Shown: piece after piece, positions 17,312-26,685 of the stretch
How the letters are laid out: the number at the start of each line of letters is the position of its first letter
Position numbering within the stretch: position 1 is the first letter of the stretch
Position numbers and translations under genes: made by a program
Source: Iodidimonas nitroreducens
GTDB taxonomy: Bacteria; Pseudomonadota; Alphaproteobacteria; Sphingomonadales; Rhodothalassiaceae
Direction: 5' to 3' (one strand)
DNA length: 64,000 bases
Assembly (NCBI RefSeq): GCF_008579165.1
Contig: NZ_BKCN01000008.1
The notes under the pieces: generated by a model
Database searches by the model: none
Told to the model about the DNA's origin: nothing
The model's input: the letters and a program-made list of their open reading frames with translations, nothing else

Positions 17312-18307
17312 ATGAGCAGACCGGTTCTGGTCACCGGCGGTGCGGGCTATATCGGCAGCCATGCGGTTCTGGCTTTGCGCGATGCCGGGCATCGGGTGGT
17401 GGTGATCGATAATCTGTCCAATGGCGTGGCCCGGGCGCTGCCCCCTGATGTTCCTTTGGAGGTGGCCAATATTGCCGATGCCGATGCGGTGAAGGCCGTG
17501 ATTCGTCGCCATGATATTCGCGATGTGCTGCATTTTGCGGGCAGTGTGCGGGTCGAGGAATCGGTGGCCGATCCGCTCAAATATTATGATAATAATACCG
17601 CTGCCAGCCGCAGCTTCATTGCTGCTGCCATCGAAATGGGGGTTGAGCGGCTGGTATTTTCATCCACCGCCGCCACCTATGGCATCCCCGATCGCGTGGC
17701 CGTAACGGAAGACACCCCCACCCGGCCGATCAATCCTTATGGCTGGTCAAAGCTGATGACCGAACAGATGCTGCGCGATGTGGTGGCCGTCACACCGGGC
17801 TTTAGGGTGGCGATCCTGCGCTATTTCAATGTGGCGGGGGCCGATCCTTTGGGGCGCACCGGTCAGCGCACCCAAAATGCCACGCATCTGATCAAGGTGG
17901 CCAGCGAAGTGGCCACCGGCAAGCGCCCATCGATGCAGATTTTCGGCACGGATTATGAAACCGCCGATGGCACCTGCGTCCGTGATTATATTCATGTCTC
18001 GGATCTGGCGGAAGCCCATGTGCTGGTTTTGTCGTGGCTTTTGGATCATGGGCCCATCGGGCTGTTTAATTGCGGCTATGGCAAGGGCTATTCCGTGCGC
18101 GAGGTGCTGGCCGCCATGGGCCGGGTGGCGGGCAAAGCCGTTCGGGCTGAAGATGCGCCGCCGCGTCCGGGCGATCCGCCGGCGCTGATTTCCGATGCCT
18201 CCGCTTTGCGCCAGCAGCTTGGCTGGGTGCCTCGATATGATGATCTGGATCAGATCATCAAAACCGCTTTTGATTGGGAACAGCATCTGGCTCAGGAAAA
18301 ACCCTGA
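17312..18307 (+). CDS. galE: UDP-glucose 4-epimerase
   Basis: 331 residues. MSRPVLVTGGAGYIGSHAVL carries the NAD-binding GxxGxxG motif, LRYFNVAGADPLGRTGQ and DGTCVRDYIHVSDLAEAH are GalE signatures, and the catalytic YxxxK appears as YGWSK near residue 145 with the Ser/Thr of FSSTAATYG. It interconverts UDP-glucose and UDP-galactose for surface polysaccharide. Start ATG 17312 is chosen because GGGGGATGG lies 5 bases upstream and the protein begins directly with the Rossmann strand; an in-frame start at 17258 would add 18 non-conserved residues. It converges with the histidine kinase gene, with only 7 bases between the stops. Confidence 0.93.
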   Translation: MSRPVLVTGGAGYIGSHAVLALRDAGHRVVVIDNLSNGVARALPPDVPLEVANIADADAVKAVIRRHDIRDVLHFAGSVRVEESVADPLKYYDNNTAASRSFIAAAIEMGVERLVFSSTAATYGIPDRVAVTEDTPTRPINPYGWSKLMTEQMLRDVVAVTPGFRVAILRYFNVAGADPLGRTGQRTQNATHLIKVASEVATGKRPSMQIFGTDYETADGTCVRDYIHVSDLAEAHVLVLSWLLDHGPIGLFNCGYGKGYSVREVLAAMGRVAGKAVRAEDAPPRPGDPPALISDASALRQQLGWVPRYDDLDQIIKTAFDWEQHLAQEKP

Positions 18308-18314
18308 AGTCTTT

Positions 18315-21300
18315 TTAGTTATCAGGCCTTTGCACATAAGCGTGCAAAAGCCTCACACCCTGCTCAAGGGCTGTGTCCAGCGCTTGGATCGCTTCATCAA
18401 GGGCTGCGTGATCCTGATGTGCGGCCTGTGCTTCAAGCCGGGCGGCCGCCGCCGAAAGGGCAAGCGCGCCAAAATTTGCGGCGGCGCTTTTCAGCGCATG
18501 GGCCTGCAATGAAATGCGCCCCGGATCATCGGATTTCCGGGCCTGTTTGATAGTTCTTCGGCGATTTTCCGCCTCATCGATGAAGGTTGTGATCAACGGA
18601 TTGACCCGCGCCGGGCCGATGTCTGCGGCCAGGATTTTCAGTGTTTCAAGATCGAGCGCGGTGTTGTTCGGCATGTCTTCTTCGGCAGTGGCCGCATCAT
18701 CGATGGGCTGATCGGATAGGAAGCGCTGATGATCCCCCAACAGCCGATGCACCATCTGAAGAAAAATCTCGCGGTGAAAGGGTTTGGATAAAAATCCATC
18801 AAAGCCCAGAGTTTCAAAATGCGCCCGGGCATCTGTGCCCGCCTGTGCAGTCAGGGCGATGATCGGTTTTTTGGGGCCATTCAGCTGCCGGATACGCTGC
18901 ATGGTTTCGATGCCATCCATTTGCGGCATGGAAATATCCATGATGATCAGATCGATGGCGGTGGTTTTGATGATCTCGATGGCATCAGGGCCGCTTTCGG
19001 CCTCCATGACAACGGCACCCGCACGCCTTAAGGTTTCGGATGCTACCAGCCGATTGGTCTCGCTATCATCCACCACTAAAAGCCGGGCCCCCGCCAGCAG
19101 ATCGGGCCCGGCGGTATCCAGCGTTCTGGCAAAAGGTGGAGGGGTGGCTTTGGGGCTGGTTTCATCGGATTGCGGCGCGGGATCGGGTGCCAGAAAGGGC
19201 AGATCGCACCAGAAATAGCTGCCCTTTCCGGGCGTGCTTTCATAATCCACCAGACCCCCCATCAAGGCCGCCAGATCGCGCACGATGGCCAATCCCAGCC
19301 CCGAGCCGCCATGAAGCCGCGCATTGGCCGGGTCCATCTGGCTGAAGCGGGAAAAGATATGCGCCCGAAAGGCATCGGGGATACCGATCCCGCTATCCTT
19401 TACCCCAAAGCGAATCACATGAAAATCCGCACTGCCCGCCCGTTTTTCCAGATGCATGTCGATGTGGCCATGGGTGGTGAATTTCAAAGCATTGCTCAAA
19501 AGGTTCATCAAAATCTGGCGCAGGCGGGCGCTATCGCCGCGCAGCACTGTTGGCACCCGCTCATCGATAGAAAGCGTGATGGGCACGCCCTGTGTTTCGC
19601 ATTGCAAGGCATAAGCATCGCAACAGGATCGGGCGATGGCGATGGGGCAGAAATCGGCTGGCTTCAGATCGAGCTGCCCTTGTTCAAGGCGGGAATAATC
19701 GAGCAGATCATCAAGCAGGCCACGCAGGGATTCGCTGGCATCCCGGGCGATGCTGGCGAGCCTCGTCTGGGCGGGCGTCAGCGTTTCGCGATCTTTGATC
19801 AGGCGGGTATCGAGCAAAAGATCGAGCGCCCCTAAAACCCCATTCATCGGCGTGCGGATTTCATGGCTGATGGCGGCAAGAAAATCCGATTTCGCTCGAT
19901 TGGCGGCTTCGGCTTCATCGCGGGCGGTGCGCAGGCGATCTTCGCTTTCCAGGCGATCGGAAATATCGCGGATAAAGCCGGTGAGAAGGGCGCCCCGGGC
20001 GGTTTTGACCGAAACAAGGCTCAATTCAGCGGGAAAGGGGGTGCCATCGTGGCGTTGGGCCGTCAATTCTATGCGCTGGCCGATATAGCGGCTGGGGGTG
20101 TGGTCGGTGATGCTGGCCAATTCCTGCGCGAAAGCGGCCCGGGCTTTTGGGGGCACCAGCTTTTCAAAAACCGGGCGACCAATGATCTCAAGAGGTTCCC
20201 AGCCAAAAATGGTCGATGCAGCATGATTATAATCGATCACCCGTCCGCCTTCATCGATGGTGATAATGCCATCAAGGGCGGCGTGCATGATCCCCGATCT
20301 GGCGGCTTCCTGATCGCGCAATTGGGCCTCGCGCATTTTCAGATCGGTGATATCGGTATGGGTTACCACCAGATGGCCGGTGTGGGTGCGCACTTCCAAA
20401 ACCAGCAGCCACATGCCCGCCAAGGCGATTTCAAAAGGCTTGCCCAGTTGTTCATGGCGTTTCATGCGTTCGGCATACCAGCTGTTTTCATTGCCATAGG
20501 GATCATGGGTGGCATGGCGGCGGGCGGCGCGTTTGATGATACTGTGAAAGCTGAGGCCGGTTTCAAGCGGCCCGATTACGGGTTCCGCCCGGCTGGCAAA
20601 GCTTTGGTTCCAGATTATCAACCGATCATCGGGATCAAACATGATGAAATCATCATAGCCGGCATTGAGCGCCGCCTTCAGAATATCGCTGTTTTTTTGC
20701 AGGCGTTCCAAAAGATCGGTCTGATTGGCCTTGGCATGGAGCATCTGATCAATGGTCCGGGAAAAGGCTGTGCCTAAAAAGGCAATCACCGCCCAGAAGA
20801 TGCCCAGCATCAGCCCATGGTGCCCAGCATGGGTTGGCCGGATAACAGATAAAGCCCGATGAGGGGGGTCATGGCGGGCAGGAAAACGGCATAAAAGGAT
20901 GGGATATAATAGCCTGAAATAACGAGCGATCCCATGGATATGCCGCCAATGGCAAAGCTGATCAGCACAAGCTGTTCAAGGCTTGCCACATCGAAAAACA
21001 AGATCGGCAAAGCCCCCCATGAAAGCCCCACCAAAAGCCCGGTGGCGATATGGAGCCGCCGCCCGATTTTAATGCCGGGCCTCGCTTGATATACCAAAAA
21101 CAGGCAGCAGCGCGCATCATGGCACAGCTGATGAGGGTGATGGTCCAGATGATGAGGGGAAAATGCGCCGAAGATGGCAGCCCCCAGCGATAAAAACAGA
21201 TCGCAATGATCAGGGCCAAAGACGCATGAATGAAGCTGCCATAACGCAGCTTTTCTGCGGCAAGGTTTAATTTCTGCTCTAAAATGGGGCACGGCCCCAT

Positions 21301-21321
21301 CGTTGATAAAGGATCGACCAT
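18315..21321 (-). CDS. Hybrid sensor histidine kinase with PAS, REC and Hpt domains (two frameshifts)
   Basis: Reconstructed length about 1,002 residues. N-terminus: several membrane helices (HASLALIIAICFYRWGL, TGLLVGLSWGALPILFF, FYAVFLPAMTPLIGLYLLSG). Then two PAS domains (around residues 215 and 345), HisKA with SHEIRTPMNGVLG near 488, HATPase with NLLSNALKFT and GSGLGLAIVRDL, a receiver with phospho-acceptor in LIIMDISMPQMDG near 793, and a C-terminal Hpt with QAHALKSAAANFGA near 941. The intact frame covers only the part from the last membrane helix onward; the membrane part is in two other frames. One missing base near 20815 (ATGGG before CTGATG) and one near 21078 (in a GGCCC run) join them seamlessly. 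Signal and output are unknown. Confidence 0.85.
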
Positions 21322-21472
21322 GGCCCCGCGCCCATCCAGATGGCAGCAACACGCCTGTACAATAAGATGAAGCCGGGTTTCATACAATGCTTTAGGGTCT
21401 TGCCCGATTATCGTCTTAATGCCATGACATGGGCTGATAGAGCTGGTTTTTTGTGAATGAGGATGAAGTGAT

Positions 21473-22060
21473 ATGACAGGATTGTCCCGCCGCCACATGT
21501 TGCCGGGATTGGCGCTTCTGGCGGTTTTTTCTCTGGCTGCCTGCGGGCAAGGTGATGAAGAAAGTACCCAAAACGTGAATGAACAGACAACGGATGCCGC
21601 CGAAACCGATATGACTGGCGATCAGACGGCCCCCTCCCTTGAAACCCTGCAAAAAACCATGGCTGAATGGCGTCAAAGCCAGATCGCCTTTCTGGAAGAT
21701 TATGCGAAGGGCGAAGCGGTCAGCCAAAGCCCCAGCGGCGTGCTTTATAAAGTTTTAGAGGATGGTGATGGCCCAAGCCCCGTATCGGGCGATATCGTCA
21801 CGGTTCATTATGAAGGCAAGCTGATCGATGGCTCGGTGTTTGATAGCTCTTATCAGCGCGGTGCCCCGGCTACCTTCCCAAGCGACCGGTTGATCCGGGG
21901 TTGGGTTGAAATCCTGCCGATGATGGATGTGGGCGATAAATGGGAAATTGCCATTCCATCGGATCTGGCCTATGGCGCCAGCGGTGCGGGGGAACGGATT
22001 CCGCCGAATTCAACGCTGGTGTTCACCCTTGAATTGCTCGATGTCAAAGACAAAGGCTGA
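21473..22060 (+). CDS. FKBP-type peptidyl-prolyl isomerase, probable lipoprotein
   Basis: 195 residues. The signal peptide MTGLSRRHMLPGLALLAVF ends in SLAAC with Cys24, a lipobox, so the mature protein is probably lipid-anchored; the SRRHML stretch also resembles a twin-arginine motif. An acidic linker (about residues 25-55) leads to the FKBP domain from about 80: GDIVTVHYEGKLIDGSVFDS, RGWVEILPMMDVGDKWEIAI and LAYGASGAGERIPPNSTLVF, all standard FKBP blocks. It would catalyse prolyl isomerisation or act as a folding factor in the periplasm. It stands alone between the histidine kinase and the CoA-transferase genes, which run the other way. Confidence 0.9.
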   Translation: MTGLSRRHMLPGLALLAVFSLAACGQGDEESTQNVNEQTTDAAETDMTGDQTAPSLETLQKTMAEWRQSQIAFLEDYAKGEAVSQSPSGVLYKVLEDGDGPSPVSGDIVTVHYEGKLIDGSVFDSSYQRGAPATFPSDRLIRGWVEILPMMDVGDKWEIAIPSDLAYGASGAGERIPPNSTLVFTLELLDVKDKG

Positions 22061-22110
22061 TCCTGTTTCAGCTTTGGCCTGATAAGGTCTTTGGTCCGCC
22101 TTTTGATGAT

Positions 22111-22146
22111 CGCCGCTTGGCCTTTGGGGGCCAGGCGGCGCATTTT
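22111..22146. terminator. Bidirectional terminator between the FKBP and CoA-transferase genes
   Basis: CGCCGCTTGGCC and GGGGCCAGGCGGCG form a strong stem with a short loop, followed by CATTTT. It lies between the convergent genes ending at 22060 (plus) and 22172 (minus), where a shared terminator is expected. Confidence 0.5.
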
Positions 22147-22171
22147 CAGCTCTTGATCTCAGTCTTTGATT

Positions 22172-22819
22172 TTAGGCAGCCAGATGATCGGCCAGCCTGA
22201 AATCCGCCTCGGTTTGGGCGCGCACCTCATCGATGGTGACATCCGGGGCGAGTTCAGCCAGCACCAGCCCGTTTTCGGTAATATCGAAAACCCCAAGGCC
22301 GGTGATGATGCGATCAACACAGGCCACCCCGGTGAGGGGCAGATCGCATTGATCGAGGATTTTGGGGGTGCCATCCTTGGCGGTGTGATCCATGATCACC
22401 ACCACCCGTTTCACCCCGGCCACCAGATCCATGGCCCCGCCCATGCCCTTGACCATTTTTCCGGGAATCATCCAATTGGCCAGATCGCCGGTTTTTGAAA
22501 CCTGCATGGCCCCCAGAATCGAAAGATCGATATGCCCGCCCCGGATCATGGCAAAGCTGGTGGCGCTATCGAAATAGCTGGTGCGATCAAGCTCGGTGAT
22601 GGTTTGCTTGCCGGCATTGATCAGATCGGCATCTTCTTCGCCCTCAAAAGGAAAAGGCCCCATGCCCAGCATGCCATTTTCCGATTGCAGGGTCACATCA
22701 TAGCCTTCGGGGATATAATTGGCGACCAAAGTGGGGATTCCGATGCCCAGATTGACATAAAATCCATCTTCCAGTTCTTGGGCGGCCCGTTCGGCCATTT
22801 GTTCGCGGGTCCAGGGCAT
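22172..22819 (-). CDS. scoB: 3-oxoacid CoA-transferase subunit B
   Basis: 215 residues, the normal size. It opens with the family start MPWTREQMAERAAQELEDGF, then NLGIGIPTLVANY, and the catalytic glutamate lies in LQSENGMLGMGPFP (Glu47). Later blocks IRGGHIDLSILGAMQVSKTG and ANWMIPGKMVKGMGGAMDLV are diagnostic of the succinyl-CoA:3-ketoacid/acetoacetate transferases. It works as a heteromer with subunit A, encoded immediately upstream, in ketone-body or beta-ketoadipate metabolism. The exact acyl donor cannot be read from the sequence. Confidence 0.9.
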   Translation of the reverse strand: MPWTREQMAERAAQELEDGFYVNLGIGIPTLVANYIPEGYDVTLQSENGMLGMGPFPFEGEEDADLINAGKQTITELDRTSYFDSATSFAMIRGGHIDLSILGAMQVSKTGDLANWMIPGKMVKGMGGAMDLVAGVKRVVVIMDHTAKDGTPKILDQCDLPLTGVACVDRIITGLGVFDITENGLVLAELAPDVTIDEVRAQTEADFRLADHLAA

Positions 22820-23574
22820 ATCAGCTCTCCAAATATTTGAATAGTTTGGGCATCGTGGATGGCCGCCTGATCAGGCGGCGCGGGGCGGGTGGTGCGCTGC
22901 TCGATCCGCTTTTCAAACTGGCCTTTGACCAGCCTTTGCACAAAAATGCCCGGCGTGTGAATCTGATCGGCGGAAAGCGCCCCGGGGGCCAGAATGTCTT
23001 CCACATCGGCAATGGTGGTTTTGCCGGCCATCGCCATCATCGGATTGAAATTGCGCGCTGTTTTTCGATAGATGAGATTGCCCTGTTCATCCGCCTTCCA
23101 TGCCTTGATCAGCGAAAGATCGGCTACAAGCCCGGTTTCAAGGATATAGGTTTCGCCGTTGAAATCCTTGTGTTCCTTGCCTTCGGCCACAAGGGTGCCA
23201 AGCCCGGTTTTGGTATAGAAACCGGGGATGCCCGCGCCGCCCGCGCGGATGCGTTCGGCCAAAGTGCCTTGCGGGTTGAATTCCAGCTCCAGTTCCTTGT
23301 TCAGATATTGGCGCTCAAACTCCTTATTTTCCCCAACATAGGAACTGATCATTTTTTTGATCTGTCGAGTGGCGAGCAAGATGCCCAGACCAAAATCATC
23401 GATTCCGCAATTATTGGAAATGACGGTGAGATCTTTGGTGCCATGTTCGCGAATGGCGAGGATCAGATTTTCCGGAATGCCACAGAGGCCAAAGCCGCCC
23501 GCCATGATGGTCATGCCGTCAAATAACAGGCCATCAAGGGCCTCGGCGGCGCTTTCATATCGTTTCTGAGCCAT
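22693..23574 (-). CDS. scoA: 3-oxoacid CoA-transferase subunit A (3' end uncertain)
   Basis: The first 235 or so residues are a normal subunit A: EALDGLLFDGMTIMAGGFGL followed by CGIPENLI, ISNNCGIDDFGLGILLATRQ, FNPQGTLAERIRAGGAGIPG and HTPGIFVQRLVKGQFEKRIE. The frame as read continues for about 55 more residues and overlaps subunit B by 127 bases, which is unusual; the tail is low in family resemblance. In another frame a TGA lies one base before the subunit B start (22821-22823). An indel near 22870-22882 could therefore place the true end at 22821, but the restored tail is also longer than in most relatives, so I leave the end open. Confidence 0.8.
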   Translation of the reverse strand: MAQKRYESAAEALDGLLFDGMTIMAGGFGLCGIPENLILAIREHGTKDLTVISNNCGIDDFGLGILLATRQIKKMISSYVGENKEFERQYLNKELELEFNPQGTLAERIRAGGAGIPGFYTKTGLGTLVAEGKEHKDFNGETYILETGLVADLSLIKAWKADEQGNLIYRKTARNFNPMMAMAGKTTIADVEDILAPGALSADQIHTPGIFVQRLVKGQFEKRIEQRTTRPAPPDQAAIHDAQTIQIFGELICPGPANKWPNGPPKNWKMDFMSIWASESPLWSPIISPKAMM

Positions 23575-23674
23575 GGCGGTGCCTTTCCCTTTTTACATGT
23601 TCGATCATTTATGCTCTATGCTGCGATGCATCGAAGGTCAAGGCATGGTCGCGGCACGGGGATTGGGTATGGAC

Positions 23675-24217
23675 ATGCGGGGCTATTTTGCGATTGGCAT
23701 CGAACGCCCTTCCAAAGTCGGCAATATCGGCAATCTGATCCGCACTGCCCATGCTTTGGGGCGGCTTATGTCTTTTCCATATTAGCGCGGCTCGAACCGG
23801 GTGAACTCGCCCATCAAAGCCATGCCGATACCGCCCGCAGCGCCCGATCCGTGCCATATTTTGAATATACAGCCTTGATCAGCTTGCCTTGCCCAAGGGG
23901 TGCCAGCTTGTGGGGGTTGAAATCACCGATGAGGCCATTGATCTTCCATCCTTTCATCATCCCTCAATGCCGCTTATATTATGGGGGGTGAACGGATGAG
24001 CCTGTCGGCGGAAACCTGCGCCCGATGCGATCATCTGATCAGGATTCCCACACGATTCTCCCTTAATGTGGCAACTGCGGGGGCAATCGTGATGTATGAT
24101 CGGCTGCTGGCGCGCGGGCGCTATGCCCCCCGGCCTTTGCGTGCAGGGGGGCCGGTTGAGCCCGAACCCCCGCATGTGCATGGGGGGCCACGCCTGCGCA
24201 AGCCATTGAAACCGTGA
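23675..24217 (+). pseudogene. SpoU/TrmH family RNA 2'-O-methyltransferase, three frameshifts
   Basis: Segments in different frames join into one alphaproteobacterial SpoU-type methyltransferase of about 181 residues. It begins MRGYFAIGIERPSKVGNIGN (then LIRTAHA), continues with HQSHADTARSARSVPYFEYT, then LPKGCQLVGVEITDEAID, and ends with CARCDHLIRIPTRFSLNVAT, the SAM-binding trefoil-knot block with the IPT and SLNV residues. Each join needs one extra base: G near 23758-23761, G near 23877 and C near 23961-23963. Such enzymes methylate the ribose 2'-OH of tRNA or rRNA. Three separate one-base losses in one short gene fit the error pattern of the whole record; real decay is possible. Confidence 0.7.
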
Positions 24218-24284
24218 TGGCGGGCAAGCGGTGCCGGGCTATTTGAAGGACCGACGAGACAAGACCGGATTGGAGAGACTTTAT

Positions 24285-24812
24285 ATGCTGAAATCTTTGT
24301 TCTTTGCCGCCATTCTGTTGGTCGGGCTGGTTTTCATGAACCCGGCCAAAGCACAAGACAAGATCGATCTGATTGGCGGCTACAATGATTGGGATGCCTT
24401 CACCCTTAAAAAACCGGGGGGGGAATTGATGTGCTATATGGTATCGGTTCCTAAATCATGGAAAGCCAGCAAGGATGATGTGAGCCGGGGTGAGATTTAT
24501 ATCACGGTTACCCACCGGCCCAAGGCGGATGTGCGCGATCAGGTGAATGCGGTGGTGGGCTATCCCTTTAAAAACGGGTCCGAGGCGAAAGCCGTGGTCG
24601 ATGGCAAATCCCGCTTTACCCTGTTCACCCAGGGGGATGGCGCCTGGCTTTATACATCAAAGGACGATCAATCCATGGTCGCAGCCATGCGCCGGGGCAA
24701 TAGTCTGGTTGTTGAAGGCACCTCAGCACGGGGAACGGTGACCACGGATCGCTATTCCCTATCGGGTTTTACCGCCGCCCATAATGCCATCAGCCGCGCC
24801 TGCAATCAGTGA
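24285..24812 (+). CDS. Invasion-associated locus B (IalB)-like periplasmic protein
   Basis: 175 residues starting at ATG 24285, preceded by GGAGAG. A clear signal peptide, MLKSLFFAAILLVGLVFMNP with AKA before the mature end, leads to a small beta-rich domain containing CYMVSVPKSW, GEIYITVTHRPKADVRDQVN and GYPFKNGSEAKAVVDG, characteristic of the IalB family. A C-terminal Cys (AISRACNQ) could pair with Cys in LMCYMV. IalB of Bartonella is linked to erythrocyte invasion, but the family is widespread in free-living alphaproteobacteria, where its role is not established. rlmN follows on the same strand. Confidence 0.75.
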   Translation: MLKSLFFAAILLVGLVFMNPAKAQDKIDLIGGYNDWDAFTLKKPGGELMCYMVSVPKSWKASKDDVSRGEIYITVTHRPKADVRDQVNAVVGYPFKNGSEAKAVVDGKSRFTLFTQGDGAWLYTSKDDQSMVAAMRRGNSLVVEGTSARGTVTTDRYSLSGFTAAHNAISRACNQ

Positions 24813-24860
24813 AGCCCTCGCCTTTTACCGCTGAAAGTGTTAGGGCACGGGCCAGTTTAG

Positions 24861-26116
24861 ATGAGCCATTTTCAGGAATGGCAGATTTCAAGAGTTGATG
24901 AAGATGACGCAAATGCATTCCGATGGCGACCATATCGGCGCCCCCATGGCAAGCTGGGGCCAATGGTGCCGGTGGTTTCCCCCCGTGCTGCCGATACCGA
25001 TCCCCGTCAGGATATTCTGGGCCTCGCGCGCGAAGACCTGCGGATGGCCCTGCTGGCCATCGGGGTGCCGGATCGGCAGGCGAATATGCGCGCCAAGCAG
25101 ATCTGGCAATGGGTTTATCATCGCGGCGTCACCGATTTCGAGGCCATGAGCAATGTGGCGAAAGATGTGCGTGCCCGTTTGACCGAGCATTTTCGCATTT
25201 CCCGGCCCGAGATTGTGGATGCCCAATATTCCAGCGACGGCACCCGCAAATATCTGCTGCGCTTTGGCGATGGCACAGAGGCGGAAGCGGTTTATATCCC
25301 CGATGAGGATCGCGGCACCCTGTGCATTTCAAGTCAGGTGGGCTGCACCCTTAATTGCCGCTTTTGCCATACCGGCACGATGAAGCTGGTGCGCAATCTC
25401 ACCCCCGGTGAAATTGTGGCGCAAATGATGGTGGCCCGCGATGATCTGGGGGAATGGCCTGCCAGCACCGATAATCGCCGGGTCACCAATATCGTGATGA
25501 TGGGCATGGGCGAGCCGCTTTATAATTTCGATCATGTGAAAAAAGCCCTGCAGATCGTGATGGATAAGGAAGGCATCCAGCTTTCCCGCCGCCGCATCAC
25601 CTTGTCCACCGCCGGTGTGGTGCCGATGATGCTGCGCTGTGGTCAGGAAATCGGGGTCAATCTCGCGGTTTCGCTGCATGCTGTGAATAATGAAACGCGT
25701 GATGAAATCGTGCCGCTCAATCGCAAATACCGGCTTGAACAGTTGATGGAAGCCTGTGCCGCCTATCCCGGCACCCATAATGCCCGGCGCATTACCTTTG
25801 AATATGTGATGCTGAAGGGGGTCAATGATTCCGATGCCGATGCGCGGGATCTGGTGCGCCTGCTCACCCGCTATAAATTGCCCGCCAAGGTTAATCTGAT
25901 CCCGTTCAATCCGTGGCCCGGCAGCCTTATGAATGTTCGGATTGGGATCGGATCGAACGTTTTTCCGATCTGGTGTTCAAGGCAGGCATTTCCGCCCCTA
26001 TCCGCACCCCCCGGGGCCGCGATATCATGGCCGCCTGCGGACAGCTTAAATCAACCAGCGAGAAAAAGCGCAAAAGCGAAACCTTACGTGAGCAGGCCGC
26101 TTTGGCCCAAATCTGA
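24861..26116 (+). CDS. rlmN: 23S rRNA (A2503-C2)/tRNA (A37-C2) methyltransferase RlmN (frameshifted)
   Basis: A radical-SAM enzyme that methylates C2 of A2503 in 23S rRNA and A37 in some tRNAs. The N-terminal RlmN domain includes QANMRAKQIWQWVYHRGVTD. The cluster motif is CTLNCRFCHTG (first Cys near residue 160), followed by VMMGMGEPLYNFDHV and AVSLHAVNNETRDEIVPLNR. As read, the frame goes wrong after LIPFNPWPGS and runs on to 26324 with an abnormal tail. One missing C at 25925-25926 restores PYECSDWDRIERFSDLVFKA and the normal end at 26116. The start is unclear: 24861 is the first in-frame ATG, but one missing G at 24956-24959 would allow a start at 24898. Confidence 0.9.
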
Positions 26117-26128
26117 TCGGAGAGAGCA

Positions 26129-26575
26129 ATGGCAATGGAGTATCTTCACACCATGGTGCGGGTGGCTGATCTGGATGCCGCCCTCGATTTTTACTGCACC
26201 AAGCTGGGGCTGGTGGAGGTTGATCGGAAAGACAGCGAGAAGGGCCGCTTCACGCTGGTGTTTCTGGCGGCACCGGGCAATGTGGACGAGGCCCGCACCC
26301 GCCATGCGCCGCTTTTGGAACTGACCTGGAACTGGGACCCCGAAACCTATGAAGGCGGCCGCAATTTCGGCCATCTGGCCTTTTTGGTGGATGATATCTA
26401 TGCCCTGTGCCAGCATTTGCATGATCATGGGGTGATCATCAATCGCCCCCCACGCGATGGCCATATGGCTTTCGTCCGTTCCCCCGATGGCATTTCCATC
26501 GAATTATTGCAGCGCGGCGATCCCTTGCCGGCGCGGCAGCCCTGGTCCTCGATGGAAAACACGGGTGTCTGGTAG
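26129..26575 (+). CDS. gloA: Lactoylglutathione lyase (glyoxalase I), VOC family
   Basis: 148 residues with the two beta-alpha-beta-beta-beta modules of the vicinal-oxygen-chelate fold. Metal ligands are visible: His in YLHTMVRVADLDAALDFY, Glu in LLELTWNWDPE, His in GRNFGHLAFLVDD and Glu in DGISIELLQRG. YEGGRNFGHLAF is typical of GloA. The enzyme isomerises the methylglyoxal-glutathione hemithioacetal to lactoylglutathione. ATG 26129 follows GGAGAG; a second ATG two codons later is possible. It begins 13 bases after the restored rlmN stop. Confidence 0.88.
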   Translation: MAMEYLHTMVRVADLDAALDFYCTKLGLVEVDRKDSEKGRFTLVFLAAPGNVDEARTRHAPLLELTWNWDPETYEGGRNFGHLAFLVDDIYALCQHLHDHGVIINRPPRDGHMAFVRSPDGISIELLQRGDPLPARQPWSSMENTGVW

Positions 26576-26606
26576 GCGGGGAGTCTGGTAGGGGGGGTCT
26601 GGTAGG
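26567..26606. repeat. Triple GTCTGGTAGG direct repeat after gloA
   Basis: GTCTGGTAGG occurs at 26567-26576, 26583-26592 and 26597-26606, separated by G-rich spacers. The first copy overlaps the gloA stop codon (V-W-stop), and the later copies would repeat the same ending. This suggests local duplication of the gene end; no regulatory role is evident. Confidence 0.7.
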
Positions 26607-26685
26607 CAAAGCCCCTTTTCATAGGCGCTCGGATGGCTTAGGACAGCTTCAATCTGTCTCAGTTCCCAGCCGAAGGTCGTTGATC

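Noticed and set aside
19863..20777. 304-residue plus-strand frame
   Set aside because: Antisense to the PAS/HisKA part of the hybrid kinase; no independent features.
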